30,957 nucleotides of DNA from Beroe ovata (lineage: Eukaryota; Ctenophora; Nuda; Beroida; Beroidae). A program made the position numbers and the translations under genes. The stretch is taken from positions 19,442-50,398 of the forward strand of contig CAMPET010000054.1 in assembly GCA_946803715.1 (NCBI GenBank), in the 5' to 3' direction. The notes under the pieces are model-generated. The model ran no database searches. It was not told the DNA's origin and worked only from the letters and a program-made list of their open reading frames with translations. This document shows, one piece after another, positions 20,801 through 28,562 of the stretch (position 1 is the first letter of the stretch; each line of letters opens with the position of its first letter).

Positions 20801-22941
20801 AAGATCACACGTACGCCAACTTCAGTAAACCACAAAGACTGACTGTCGGTTTCACATTCCTGTTCGTTGCTATGGCAACCAATGTGGCGTTCTGGGAGCC
20901 AGCGCTCGACACGGTAATGGCTCGCTGATATTGCGTTGTTCGATGATTAGTTGACCAGATTTATATTTAGTGAGAAGAGTCTGATGAAATCACACTTTTT
21001 CAGACGTTCACATTCACCATCTTCAACATCGGGAGTGATGTCCTCGCACAAGGTTTTGTCAGTAGTCTCCTCGTCTTACCACTCATTATCGGTGTCATTG
21101 TGCTCTTCCGACGTAGTCAGACGAGAATGCCACTGCTAGTATATCCGGAGTCAACCAAAGTGCTGTCGCAAACATCGGTCCAGGAACCCGGCTCTCCGAC
21201 CGCAGGTTAGATATAAAAGCTCTGGGCGATTCTCTACTTCAGATTATAATCAGCTCTGGGCAATTCTCGCCTATAGTTGTAAACAGGAGTTTTCCTCATC
21301 CACATACCAATATGAAGAAGGTGGTTTGAAAGATGGTAATACCTGTTGGTATGACAACGACAATTCCTCAGATGGTACGAGGAAGGAGACCCCAGCAACC
21401 CCACACCGACCACCAGGATATATCGCTGAGAACCCCTCCATGGTCCAGTGTCACGGTGGTCTGGCTCTACCGTGGTGGTGTTCTGTGGTCGCATGGGTCA
21501 TCTGTTTCCTGGCTATCATCTGTTCGGTCGTGCTGACAACACTGTATGGTATACAGTTTGGGAACAACAAGTCTCTGCAATGGCTAGCGTCAATGGGAGT
21601 GTCGCTGCTAGAGAGTCTATTCATTTCTCAACCTTTCATTGTGAGTGCACGTCTTGCAATGTTACCTAATAGCCAAAATCCATATTGTCGCAGTTTGTCG
21701 AGTAGTAGTCCATAAAAATTGCAGATCTCATGGTGCCGATTTCTCATCAGGTGTTGGGTTGCGGTATCTATGCCACAATGACATTTGGCAAGAAGAAGAA
21801 AGACAGGTCTCTTTCAAAGAAAGATACTATGACTCTCAACTATATGCTACCCAGAAACTTCACTACCAAAGCGTATGAAGGATTGGCTAGGCTCAAGGCA
21901 TTTAGGTAGGTATCTGTCCAACTCTCTCTCTAACTATTTTATGATGATCAAGCAACATCGACAGACACATTTTGAAATTAAATGAAAGCCAAGAAATCGG
22001 CTATTGCAATTTGCATGTTATTGACAATTGACACGTTCAGGTTCCGCTCAACTAAGCCCCCTCCCCACAAGTCGACTATCCTGGCTGCCCGGGAGGAATG
22101 CATACGGAGGAAGGAGTTGTCGGAGCTGGTGAACTGTCTCCTCCTGCATGTCTACCTGCTGATAGTGGTGCTCCTCGCCGCTAACAGCTCCCTCCCAGAT
22201 AGCGGCCATTGGAACGTGTACGGAGTAACGGCAGCCTTTAACGGCAGGTCAGTGTAAAACATTTAGCTTCACAATACACTAATACACTAAGAAAGGTATT
22301 AGGAATTTCTAGATGGAAGTTAGGAAAGCTATAATGGGGTTCCTCATAGAGTAGATCACGTCTTCTGGAATGGTGTATAATAGGGTGCCGCAGTAGGGGT
22401 GTGGGGGACAAATTGAATATCATATTGGAACATCCAGTATTGTAACTTGTCAGTAGGTGTGACTATTGCCGGTCAATGCTGATATTTATGGTATAATCAC
22501 TGAGAGGGGAGAGGGTATTCATGAATCATGATATTCTATACATGAACCCTTTTTGCGCGGCGATCATAGTCGCCAGGAATTATTGCTCGAGCCATATTTC
22601 GTTGGATCGTGGATTACTTAACCTGTTATCCGATTTCATCACTGATTAGTGATCACTCATCATTGAAGGGTCTCTGGGACTGGTTGGTGGATCACTGGTT
22701 GTTTGTGAGTGACTCTACGTTATGAATGTGTGTGTGTGTGGACTGTGGTATTGATGTCACACCAAAGACCTTTTTGCGATGGGCCGCCCCATCATTACAC
22801 TTCACACTTCCCCCATACACTATTTTTGTGTGATGTTTATTATCGGTAACGTTCTGAGTTCATTACCATACCTGATCCTAGGGTGTCAACTGGCAGCGTG
22901 CCATCACTGACACCAAGGGTATTACAGTTATTCAATTCTAA
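6705..22941 (+). CDS. Polycystin-1-like receptor (PKD repeats, REJ, GAIN/GPS, PLAT, multi-TM), exon-rich gene
   Basis: Exons rebuilt from splice sites and phases: 6705-6820, 7152-7288, 7474-7581, 7693-7841, 7916-8138 (start least certain), 8321-8445, 8657-8825, 11036-11353, 11738-12055 (or 12073), 12123-13105, 13221-13450, 13526-13694, 13874-13997, 14157-16121, 16213-16639, 16770-16908, 17108-17253, 17494-17633, 17899-18097, 18243-18321, 18480-18614, 18735-18888, 19097-19229, 19522-19677, 19753-19893, 20033-20099, 20198-20421, 20544-20636, 20739-20913, 21004-21205, 21243-21640, 21751-21905, 22041-22247, 22650-22704, and a possible last exon 22882-22941. All junctions keep one frame, about 2,900 codons with the WSC-like exon. 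Domain order is that of polycystin-1 family proteins. Polycystin-1 proteins act as large surface receptors that pair with PKD2-type channels. Here the channel half is not visible. The start codon was not found. Confidence 0.9.
9095..10447 (-). CDS. ARPC1: Actin-related protein 2/3 complex subunit 1 (ARPC1/p40), nested in an intron
   Basis: Seven-blade WD40 subunit of the Arp2/3 complex, which nucleates branched actin filaments in the cytoplasm. Exon 1 is 10447-10427 (ATG plus six codons, MATKKEQ) with a GTAC donor. Exon 2 is 10192-9095, starting after TTTCAG with QLLTGPISGHAYNDD, the counterpart of the usual N-terminal EPI-CHAW segment. Together they give 372 aa, the normal family length. A start at the internal ATG (10147) would lose the first 22 residues and break blade 1. 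Seen: VDWAPRTNRIVTCSGDRNAY (blade 1-2), CIDWHPNNYLLAVGSCDFK, and the family-specific insert with SAMARFQ and QMDR in the last third. It is entirely inside intron 8826-11035 of the polycystin-like gene, on the opposite strand. One 234-bp intron. Confidence 0.97.
10448..11035. other. ARPC1 5' flank / polycystin intron end
   Basis: Contains the TG microsatellite and, from 10667, the first copy of the ~680-bp repeat described below. No additional exon was found; several AG sites occur, but the phase-correct acceptor is CATTTCAG ending 11035. Confidence 0.6.
10507..10632. repeat. Interrupted (TG)n microsatellite
   Basis: About 125 bp of TG dinucleotides with scattered A, C and T interruptions, just upstream of the ARPC1 start codon. 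It yields long spurious open frames on both strands that should not be taken as genes. Confidence 0.9.
10667..11347. repeat. ~680-bp near-identical repeat, copy 1
   Basis: Starts TCAACTTCATTGAAAG and matches 11381-12050 at a few percent divergence, with a handful of indels: copy 2 gains 4 nt near 11632 and lacks about 17 nt near 11689. The copy contains intron sequence plus one full PKD-type exon. It stops matching exactly at the TA of CATAATA, where CAGGGTGTGTC begins; see findings for the transposon and haplotype reading. Confidence 0.92.
11036..13105 (+). CDS. Polycystin-1-like: PKD exons including the duplicated exon
   Basis: The exon 11036-11353 and its copy 11738-12055 both enter with two bases and leave with one, so either one or both can be present without changing frame. 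Each encodes a PKD pattern (TSPELTWSAPLD ... LGLFPVSVKADN). The donor of copy 2 is weak: GTTTTT at 12056 or GTTAGC at 12074 both keep phase. The 983-nt exon 12123-13105 carries further PKD repeats with a recurrent module: CVSN...C...F then PLTVLTPVSKP. It ends HTFNE at a GTACAG donor; the stop codon at 13133 is in the intron. HTFNE joined to VGPHDIACCVHN (13221) makes the typical PKD closing strand, which confirms this junction. Confidence 0.85.
11349..11379. mobile_element. Possible terminal repeat of a Tc1/mariner-type element
   Basis: Copy 1 of the repeat reads CATAATA then CAGGGTGTGTCAAAAAAAGT and ends at a single N (11380). Copy 2 reads on through CATAATA into different sequence. A TA dinucleotide followed by CAGGGTG-type sequence is the usual form of a Tc1/mariner insertion edge (TA target). 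Only about 31 bases are present, so this is suggestive only. The same bases supply a GT that could serve as a splice donor for the copy 1 exon (at 11354). Confidence 0.35.
11381..12050. repeat. ~680-bp near-identical repeat, copy 2
   Basis: Second copy, beginning right after the single N at 11380. It has the same exon, with the same length to the homologous point (318 nt), and a few amino-acid changes (ELTW to EFTW, SSHRN to SCHRN). Its downstream end runs into sequence that leads naturally to the next exon (12123), suggesting copy 2 carries the intact 3' junction. Confidence 0.92.
13221..16121 (+). CDS. Polycystin-1-like: middle PKD repeats and start of REJ-like region
   Basis: Exons 13221-13450, 13526-13694, 13874-13997 and the long 14157-16121 (1,965 nt). 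PKD closing strands are plain, for example FPSAGVYAVSVTAANDISS, YDDIGVYTILISAENTIS and EEVGTHELTLSVSNVVSS. Repeats are spaced about 85-100 residues apart. The C-terminal third of the long exon (TCPPPEARIVGDGD onward, with paired cysteines and the GGVFAPGTTYKLEGCVW segment) looks like the REJ (receptor for egg jelly) region that follows PKD repeats in this family. The acceptor at 14156 (CATAAG) is atypical but is the only one giving an open frame in the right phase. Confidence 0.88.
16213..18097 (+). CDS. Polycystin-1-like: REJ-like region
   Basis: Five exons: 16213-16639, 16770-16908, 17108-17253, 17494-17633 and 17899-18097. The first encodes a fibronectin/Ig-like fold (SYHVTYQSDPFPVV, RFVLPAGQQTVMVDVLDS), the next three mostly helical segments (WYEELREVLDGMNNP, VTMFIDFLEMLLVFLQDV, LFTRAYTLSDEVTALLLTIQ), as in the helical part that precedes the GAIN fold in polycystin-1 proteins. 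The last gives KFTLPRTLQIDPTSSC, entry into the GAIN beta sandwich. Every junction keeps frame. Confidence 0.85.
18243..19677 (+). CDS. Polycystin-1-like: GAIN domain with GPS autoproteolysis site
   Basis: Exons 18243-18321, 18480-18614, 18735-18888, 19097-19229 and 19522-19677 encode the GAIN beta-sandwich. The last exon holds a full GPS motif: Trp (GWSDEGC), a Gly-Cys, then CKCSHLTLF with both cysteines and the His-Leu-Thr tripeptide encoded at 19601-19609. In the family, cleavage occurs between Leu and Thr of this tripeptide and leaves the two fragments non-covalently bound. All key residues are present, so cleavage is likely. The intron 19230-19521 contains an alternating CG stretch. Confidence 0.92.
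19421..19440. repeat. Alternating CG tract (Z-DNA-prone) in intron
   Basis: CGCGCGCGTGCCGCGCGCGC in the intron before the GPS exon. It is a near-perfect inverted repeat and an island in otherwise AT-rich sequence. Confidence 0.6.
19753..20421 (+). CDS. Polycystin-1-like: TM1 and PLAT domain
   Basis: Exon 19753-19893 encodes TM1 (VILTLTCALMFVYLVTLTVF) and the start of the PLAT domain (VIYLEDNYA). Exons 20033-20099 and 20198-20421 complete PLAT: YLVRIVTGSQPNAGTTAR, VNIKLYG, FVMKFPTSLGKLHHIHIWHD, DPSWFLENVTITDL. This is the family-typical position, between TM1 and TM2, facing the cytoplasm, where PLAT domains bind lipids and partners. Confidence 0.95.
20544..22247 (+). CDS. Polycystin-1-like: TM2 to TM6
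   Basis: Exons 20544-20636 (WLAVEEGDGSVEK; end of PLAT), 20739-20913 (TM2, RLTVGFTFLFVAMATNVAFW), 21004-21205 (TM3, FVSSLLVLPLIIGVIVLF), 21243-21640 (TM4 beginning PWWCSVVAWVICFLAIICS, and TM5 with WLASMGVSLLESLFISQP), 21751-21905 (basic cytoplasmic loop), 22041-22247 (TM6, CLLLHVYLLIVVLLAAN). The order, spacing and the PWWC and YG..FG..W motifs match the polycystin-1 membrane core. The intron at 21206-21242 is only 37 bp and lies in a 33-nt tandem duplication. Confidence 0.92.
22650..22704 (+). CDS. Polycystin-1-like: short exon opening the extracellular polycystin (TOP) domain
   Basis: A 55-nt exon between GATTAG (acceptor ending 22649) and GTGAGT (22705). The split codon AG|T and phase fit the preceding exon. 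Its product, SDHSSLKGLWDWLVDHWLF, resembles the LW-WL segment that follows TM6 in polycystin-1 proteins. It ends in phase 0. Confidence 0.7.
22882..22941 (+). CDS. Candidate last exon of the polycystin-1-like gene
   Basis: After an acceptor ATCCTAG ending 22881, phase 0 gives GVNWQRAITDTKGITVIQF and a TAA stop. It fits the phase of the exon ending 22704 and would close the protein shortly after TM6. The segment is too short to identify by content, and an alternative donor GTATTA inside it could lead to further exons. Confidence 0.3.
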   Translation, partial: GVNWQRAITDTKGITVIQF

Positions 22942-23365
22942 GGCTCAATCAAGTCCATATTTCAAGACATATTCCGAGATTACCAAGTGATAATGTTATA
23001 CATTGCTATGATGACCATCATTATAATTGTGGAATATACGCTCCATATCGGTAATCTAATTTTCAGTTAGGAAGATCCCAGGTAGGATTTCATTAGCTGT
23101 CTGCAGCAGCAGTAGTCTCATACAGGTCGATGTCGAATGTTGGACATTCCTTGTCAGTTGACACTCGTTTTGACTATGATTATAGAGCAAGCTACTTAGC
23201 TACTTAGCTACAACCTCATTAGCTACATACCTCATTATTCAGTGGCACGCTACGATTAGTCATGATTTGACAGTTAGTGCTACTCTTTGTACTTCAGTTG
23301 ATGTAACTCTTCGAGGGTTCCAACCTTCCGCCTATTGTATAACTATAATGTTGTTATTTTGTGCG

Positions 23366-23367
<2 letters not shown>

Positions 23368-23400
<33 letters not shown>

Positions 23401-23470
23401 GTACGTGTGTACTGTGTGTGGGTACTGTGTGTGGGTACTGTGTTTGTAGTGTGTGTGAGTCTGTGTGCAT
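23368..23470. repeat. (GT)n microsatellite with GTACTGTGTGTG units
   Basis: A run of about 28 bp of pure GT followed by several imperfect copies of a 12-13-bp unit containing GTACTG. Confidence 0.9.
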
Positions 23471-23890
23471 GTGTGGATAGTGAAATTGTAGCGTGATGTA
23501 TCGTATTACTCACTGATTGAGTTCACTCATGTTTGTGTGACACTACCAGATCTATTTCCAACTCTCTACGTGTCCGAGTTGATATTTAGGGTATTTAGGT
23601 GTAAATTATTCCTCTGAACTCCTTTCGGAACTCTGTTTGAAGTTTATCAAAACCTCGAAATAACTGGTGTCTAATTAATCCAATTTCACGGCGACTAATT
23701 TCCATCTGAATTGTACTAGTTGGAAACAGTATGACTTCTACAAACTACAACTGTGAGCATCAAGGACACATGTTTTGATTGTTGTATAGAGGAAAGCGCT
23801 ATACACTATGCTCCCCGATCCTAATTGTTTCAATGTGCACCTTCCTTTCTGATCGATTCATTTATGTAAGTAGCACAATACGATAACATA

Positions 23891-23932
23891 AGTCTCAGAT
23901 CGTTGCTATAAGAGTCTCAGATCGTTGCTATA
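23891..23932. repeat. 20-bp direct repeat
   Basis: AGTCTCAGATCGTTGCTATA occurs twice in a row (23891-23910 and 23913-23932), separated by AG. A recent small duplication in non-coding DNA. Confidence 0.9.
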
Positions 23933-24314
23933 TGCTGCCATCTCATTGGTCCTACCTTGACATAAACTTTGTTATTTTAGCCATCTCCTTCGAATATTAG
24001 CCTGGATTATGTACATCTAGCAGTAGGTATCACTCTTGTCGATAATGTATCGTATACATTGTACATTGTACATCTTGGGAGTATATGTAGGTCGGTAGGT
24101 ACACAATATATTTCCGATTGTTCACCATGCTAAGATAATGTGTTTCGTGTTGTCCACAGATCTTGCTTGGTATACTCCACATGTAGATTGTAGAATGACG
24201 GGGCAGCAATTCTTCCACCTCAAGCTGCCTTAATCAATAACCTTGCTCCTTTGTTCCGCTTGCTTTTCGTTTTGTTTGCCATAATTTGTTTGCAACCCAT
24301 TGTAAGAAAATTAC

Positions 24315-24320
24315 AATAAA
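24315..24320 (+). terminator. Polyadenylation signal AATAAA, possibly of the polycystin-like gene
   Basis: AATAAA in an AT-rich stretch about 100 bases before the integrin start codon and downstream of all polycystin exons seen. It is the first clear signal after 22704, but assignment is uncertain. Confidence 0.4.
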
Positions 24321-24413
24321 AATTCTAACTGAACTAATTTAATCTACATTTTGACCATCAGCTATTCACCTCAAACAACTGCAGGACAGTCCATGCTATA
24401 AGCACTCTGCTCA

Positions 24414-27400
24414 ATGCCTCACCACCCCTTCCTCCTTCTCCTCACCTCTTTTCTCACCCTCGGATCACCCTTTAACCTGGACCTCAGCTCCCCCTACATC
24501 GTATCCTCGGACTCAGACAACTATTTCGGGTTCTCGGTGGCACTCCACCAGAACAGTGACGGGAACTACCTGCTTGTCAGTGCACCTGTGTCTGACACGC
24601 CTCAGTATGGGGTTGTGCAGGGCGGGGCCGTCTACAAGTGCAGGGTCCCCGACCAACTGGGCGACCCAAAAGTCCAGGTCACGTGCACAGACCAGGTGAC
24701 GTCACTAGATCCCCATGGCAACAAGTACGTCAGTCGGTACGATATCGAGGGTAACAGAGAGGGTATGTACAGCTACAACGAGACGCAGCTGTTCAACCTG
24801 CAGAAGGAGGAGAAGTCACACCAGTGGCTCGGTGTGACAATACAATCCACACCCGACTCGGCATACCTCGTAGGGTGTGCACACAAGTACGAGACCCGAT
24901 ACCTCGTCATTCCCTCGTTCAGAGACGACCCTCCTCGTCAGTTGACCGGCAAGTGCACGCTTCTGGACGGAGATTTTAACGAGATAGATCTCACATACGA
25001 GCCGTGCGAAGGTGTGGAGTCCGGGTACACCGCAGTGGGGAATTGTCAGGCCGGGACCTCGGCCTTCCTGTACGAGAGTAGCTTCCTGTTGGGTGCCCCG
25101 GGCTGCTACGAGGGGTCTGGGGGCCTCTTCATGTACGATATAGACGATCCCTTGAGGACAATGCTGGCTAATGAGCGGATCTCTGACGAGGGTCAGAACT
25201 ACAGCCCCTATATGGGGTACAGCACTACCATGTGTGATTTCAATGCTGACGGTTCGACAGATCTGTTCACTGGAGGGCCCCGAGGGAAGGGGTACCTGGG
25301 TATTGTCTTGATTTATCAGACCACGCCCACTCTGGAACGTGTCTCTCCGGACGTCCTACCGTTTGATTTCGAGCTCACAGGAGAGCAGATGGGCAGCTAC
25401 TACGGGCATAGTATTCTGTGTCAGGATCTCAATGGGGATGGTATTGATGATCTCGTGGTTGGAGCTCCCTGGTATTCCATATACGATAGCCAGCTACAGG
25501 GACGGCCCGACGTGGGTAGAATATACTTCTACCCGGGGGCCGTTTCCTCTGATGGCTACATGTTCCTGCCCTATGACTACGACCTCACTGCGATTCAGAA
25601 AATAACAGGATCAGAGGTATCGGAGGCATTTGGTTACTCCCTGAGCGGCGCTGGCGACCTGAACAATGACGGTGTCAATGATTTGTTGGTGGGGGCTCCG
25701 TACTACAACGAGGGAGAGGGTAGAGTGTACCTGTATCTGGGTAGTCCTGAGGGTATTGAGTCCTACCCTGCCCAAATCATCACTCCCACCCGTCTTGGAA
25801 ATTTGCCAAGTGTTATCAGAGGGTTCGGTTGGAGTATTGCTGGAGGTAAGGATATGGATGGTAATGGAATCCCTGATGTACTCGTCGGATCGTATCTCTC
25901 CCATCACGCTGTGCTGTTGAGAAGCGTGCCTGTCATTGATGTTCGGGCTACTGTCGAGATAGTGGGCGGAGATTCCCAGATAGATCCAGACTCAAATCCC
26001 AACTTGGACGTGCCCGGTGTTGGAAAAGTGCCAGGGATTGAGTTGCAGGCGTGTTTCCAATATACAGGAAGTTATGGAGAATCAGAGTCTGAATCTGAGT
26101 TGAGGATGATAAACTTCAAGATAAAGCTCGATAACGGCCAGGGCTACGATAAATCTCGTCTCTATACAAACTATGCTGTTCCATCGCAAATACACTTTGG
26201 TCAAGTGGAAGTTAACCTGAAGACGAAAGAGAGGATTTGTACTCCCCCATTCCCGGCATATTTCAAGCAGGACATCACGTATTCCTCAACTCCGATATAC
26301 TTCAGCATGAACGCTGACTTGGACGAAAAGGAATCGTTTGACGACCGTGCCGTATTGAATCAGCGTGCGATTGCGGCCGCAGATTTTGCGATCTACATTG
26401 CCTCTGATTGTCCTGATGACACTGGGGTGTGTTCCACCGAGATGACACTTGACATCGGTTCTGTTCAGTACGAGAATCAGGACAAGATCCCTCTTGTGAT
26501 AGGTTTGGTGAAGGAGCTTCAAGTTCCGATCACGGTCACGAACAAGGGTCCGCACACGGCATACGGCACGAAACTCGCCATGTCGGCTATTCCGGGTGTT
26601 CTTCCCTTCATAGGGCCCCGGAGTGACTGCATCTCGGGTTACAACCCGGAAATGGGTGAGGATGAACTGTACGATGTCGAGTGTACTTTACCAGCCATCC
26701 TCAAAGATGGTATCTCTGTTTCCTTCTATCTGGAGTTTGATCTATCTCGTATGACTGCCCCGCGACAGTTTGACATCTCATTTCTCCTGACTGTTGTCGA
26801 TCCGAGTGTGGTGATCAGTGCTGACGAGGGTGTGGCGGTGTTCTCCCTCGATGTTCAGAACTTGGCACAAGTCCAGCTCCGCCGTGGCTCCTCTGACGAC
26901 AGACTCCTCTACAACAACGAATACGGGGTCGGGAATAAGGCTCTAGGGTACGTGGGTCCGACAGTGAAACACGCGTATGAGCTGACCCTCTCTGACGAGA
27001 GCATGAATCTCTATGTGAAGGAAATTGCTCTGTCCGTGTACTGGCCACTCACATTCCCAGATGGGTCCTGGCTATTCCCCCTCTCCCGTGTGGACATGAA
27101 GCTGAAGAACCGGGCAGGTGACACCATGGACTCCAGTGATGAGGTGGTGTCATGTGAGTTTAACCTCGTGACTAACTGGGATCTCATAGCGAAGACATTC
27201 AACCCTCCCTCCCAGCTGTGGGAGGATATTGACTGTAAACGAAACACGAGCCTGTGTCACGAGGTGAGGTGTGTGATACGAGAGTTACAAAGGGGCGGGG
27301 CTCGGGTAAAACTCAGCTTCTTCTCCCGGGTCGAGGAATACTTCCTCTACGGGTTTGAGGAGCTGACAGTTCGGTCGTTTGCGGAGGTACTATCCGTGGG

Positions 27401-27662
27401 CGAGGGTATGATTCTACCTCTGGATCAGGTGTCAGCTAGTATCTCCACCACTCTGGTTCCCAGTGTGAGCAAGAGTACCAACATGACGTGGAAGATAATA
27501 GTGGCTGTGCTGGGGGCACTGCTCATACTCGCCATCATTCTGATTATCCTGCGGCAATGTGGCTTCTTCACAAGGGTGAGACCTGAACCTGAACCCCCCA
27601 TGACTGTGGGGTATAGGACTGAAGAGGAGGAGGAGGAAATATTACTCCCCCAACCCACGTGA
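24414..27662 (+). CDS. Integrin alpha subunit, single exon
   Basis: A 1082-aa type I membrane protein that pairs with an integrin beta chain for matrix or cell adhesion. It has an N-terminal signal peptide (FLLLLTSFLTLGS) and a seven-blade FG-GAP propeller. Four calcium loops are complete: DFNADGSTD (residue ~275), DLNGDGIDD (~338), DLNNDGVND (~415) and DMDGNGIPD (~480). No inserted I-domain is present. Thigh and calf beta-sandwich domains follow (from VPVIDVRATVEIV). The TM helix is at ~1026-1048 and the juxtamembrane motif is GFFTR (1050-1054), a variant of the canonical GFFKR clasp that holds the beta tail. The 28-residue tail ends in a Glu-rich run. There is no intron, whereas vertebrate integrin alpha genes have around 30 exons. 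Confidence 0.97.
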   Translation: MPHHPFLLLLTSFLTLGSPFNLDLSSPYIVSSDSDNYFGFSVALHQNSDGNYLLVSAPVSDTPQYGVVQGGAVYKCRVPDQLGDPKVQVTCTDQVTSLDPHGNKYVSRYDIEGNREGMYSYNETQLFNLQKEEKSHQWLGVTIQSTPDSAYLVGCAHKYETRYLVIPSFRDDPPRQLTGKCTLLDGDFNEIDLTYEPCEGVESGYTAVGNCQAGTSAFLYESSFLLGAPGCYEGSGGLFMYDIDDPLRTMLANERISDEGQNYSPYMGYSTTMCDFNADGSTDLFTGGPRGKGYLGIVLIYQTTPTLERVSPDVLPFDFELTGEQMGSYYGHSILCQDLNGDGIDDLVVGAPWYSIYDSQLQGRPDVGRIYFYPGAVSSDGYMFLPYDYDLTAIQKITGSEVSEAFGYSLSGAGDLNNDGVNDLLVGAPYYNEGEGRVYLYLGSPEGIESYPAQIITPTRLGNLPSVIRGFGWSIAGGKDMDGNGIPDVLVGSYLSHHAVLLRSVPVIDVRATVEIVGGDSQIDPDSNPNLDVPGVGKVPGIELQACFQYTGSYGESESESELRMINFKIKLDNGQGYDKSRLYTNYAVPSQIHFGQVEVNLKTKERICTPPFPAYFKQDITYSSTPIYFSMNADLDEKESFDDRAVLNQRAIAAADFAIYIASDCPDDTGVCSTEMTLDIGSVQYENQDKIPLVIGLVKELQVPITVTNKGPHTAYGTKLAMSAIPGVLPFIGPRSDCISGYNPEMGEDELYDVECTLPAILKDGISVSFYLEFDLSRMTAPRQFDISFLLTVVDPSVVISADEGVAVFSLDVQNLAQVQLRRGSSDDRLLYNNEYGVGNKALGYVGPTVKHAYELTLSDESMNLYVKEIALSVYWPLTFPDGSWLFPLSRVDMKLKNRAGDTMDSSDEVVSCEFNLVTNWDLIAKTFNPPSQLWEDIDCKRNTSLCHEVRCVIRELQRGGARVKLSFFSRVEEYFLYGFEELTVRSFAEVLSVGEGMILPLDQVSASISTTLVPSVSKSTNMTWKIIVAVLGALLILAIILIILRQCGFFTRVRPEPEPPMTVGYRTEEEEEEILLPQPT

Positions 27663-27747
27663 ACATTGTGTGATCATACATTGTGTGATCATACATTGTG
27701 TGATCATGCATTGTGTGATCATACATTGTGTGATCATGCATTGTGAT
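27663..27747. repeat. 15-bp tandem repeat in the integrin 3' UTR
   Basis: About 5.5 copies of ATTGTGTGATCATAC (alternating C/T variants) begin directly after the stop codon. Each unit contains the palindrome TGATCA and TGTG. Confidence 0.92.
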
Positions 27748-28064
27748 GTATACAAGTATAGTTAAGTGTACAAGATTTATACAAAGACTACGACTACTGC
27801 CATAGCTTCGTAAAGGTGGATCTGAAGTGACCGATTTTTATCTGTTAACTGTAAGAACGCATTCTGTGTTCTACTGTAATTGTCTACTTAGGATTGCCAA
27901 GTCCTTTACTTTGCATCCAATATCAGAAGGACTATGATAACCGTTTTATACTGCAAACGGCTTGAGATTTGGGGCCGTTAACGGCAAGACTATTCGACAT
28001 TGTAAGACTCAATTTGACCTGGTCTCATTATATTACGGAATGAAAAATGAGCAGCCTCTTTGAT

Positions 28065-28101
28065 GATTAGATATTGATTAGATATTGATTAGATATTGAT
28101 T
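28065..28101. repeat. 11-bp tandem repeat
   Basis: Three full copies of GATTAGATATT plus a partial fourth, in non-coding DNA between the convergent genes. Confidence 0.9.
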
Positions 28102-28132
28102 CGAATAAGGATATTGAAACTGGTGCAAATTT

Positions 28133-28138
28133 AATAAA
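28133..28138 (+). terminator. Polyadenylation signal AATAAA of the integrin gene
   Basis: First AATAAA on the plus strand after the integrin stop codon, in an AT-rich context. Confidence 0.5.
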
Positions 28139-28350
28139 TTTTCTATCAACTTCTCTAATTATCACTCAATTGCTTGATAATTGTTGTATCAATGTCCACT
28201 TTTGTAACCTCTCTGCTAGGTCACGACTACGATTGGGACATAATCATACTGTTATTGATGCTAGGTTAATACGCTGAGTGCACGGTATCTATAGTATTCA
28301 CTATTCTGTTTTCATCAATTCACACAGCAACCATTGTTCCGATATCCTTG

Positions 28351-28401
28351 TTTATTGATCATCTTTGCCTCAATGTCGCCAGCAGCTGTGCTGAGTTTAT
28401 T
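28351..28401 (-). terminator. Polyadenylation signals of the GPCR gene (two AATAAA)
   Basis: TTTATT on the plus strand at 28396-28401 and 28351-28356 read AATAAA on the minus strand, about 160 and 210 nt beyond the GPCR stop codon. Confidence 0.5.
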
Positions 28402-28562
28402 TGCCTTTACTGATACTCTGTAATCACCATCACCCGTACAAACCATTGGTGTTTTTTCCGAAATAATACCCCCCATAATGCATATTTCATCCTCTATTTC
28501 AATCATCACCTTCCTCGGTATGATGTCTGTCACTCGTGCTGTCACACCCCGGTCAAATGTTG

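Larger units (their letters stand above)
22942..24413. other. Non-coding stretch between polycystin-like and integrin genes
   Basis: No TOP-domain or channel exon is recognisable. Contents: a hydrophobic open stretch at about 22990-23050, tandem AGCTACTT words near 23190, a (GT)n tract, a 20-bp direct repeat at 23891-23932, and an AATAAA at 24315 that could end the polycystin transcript. The integrin promoter should lie in the last few hundred bases. Confidence 0.55.
27748..28562. other. 3' UTR of the integrin gene and 3' end of the convergent GPCR gene
   Basis: The integrin and GPCR genes converge here. On the plus strand AATAAA is at 28133-28138, about 470 nt after the integrin stop. On the minus strand AATAAA occurs at 28401-28396 and 28356-28351, downstream of the GPCR stop. 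No other gene is evident apart from an unsupported 83-codon minus-strand frame discussed in findings. Confidence 0.6.

Noticed and set aside
22990-23052. Hydrophobic frame MLYIAMMTIIIIVEYTLHIG as a polycystin TM exon
   Set aside because: No acceptor gives the required phase without a stop just upstream, and there is no adjoining TOP-domain sequence; too weak to call.
23267-23449. 60-codon plus-strand frame
   Set aside because: Its second half is translated GT microsatellite.
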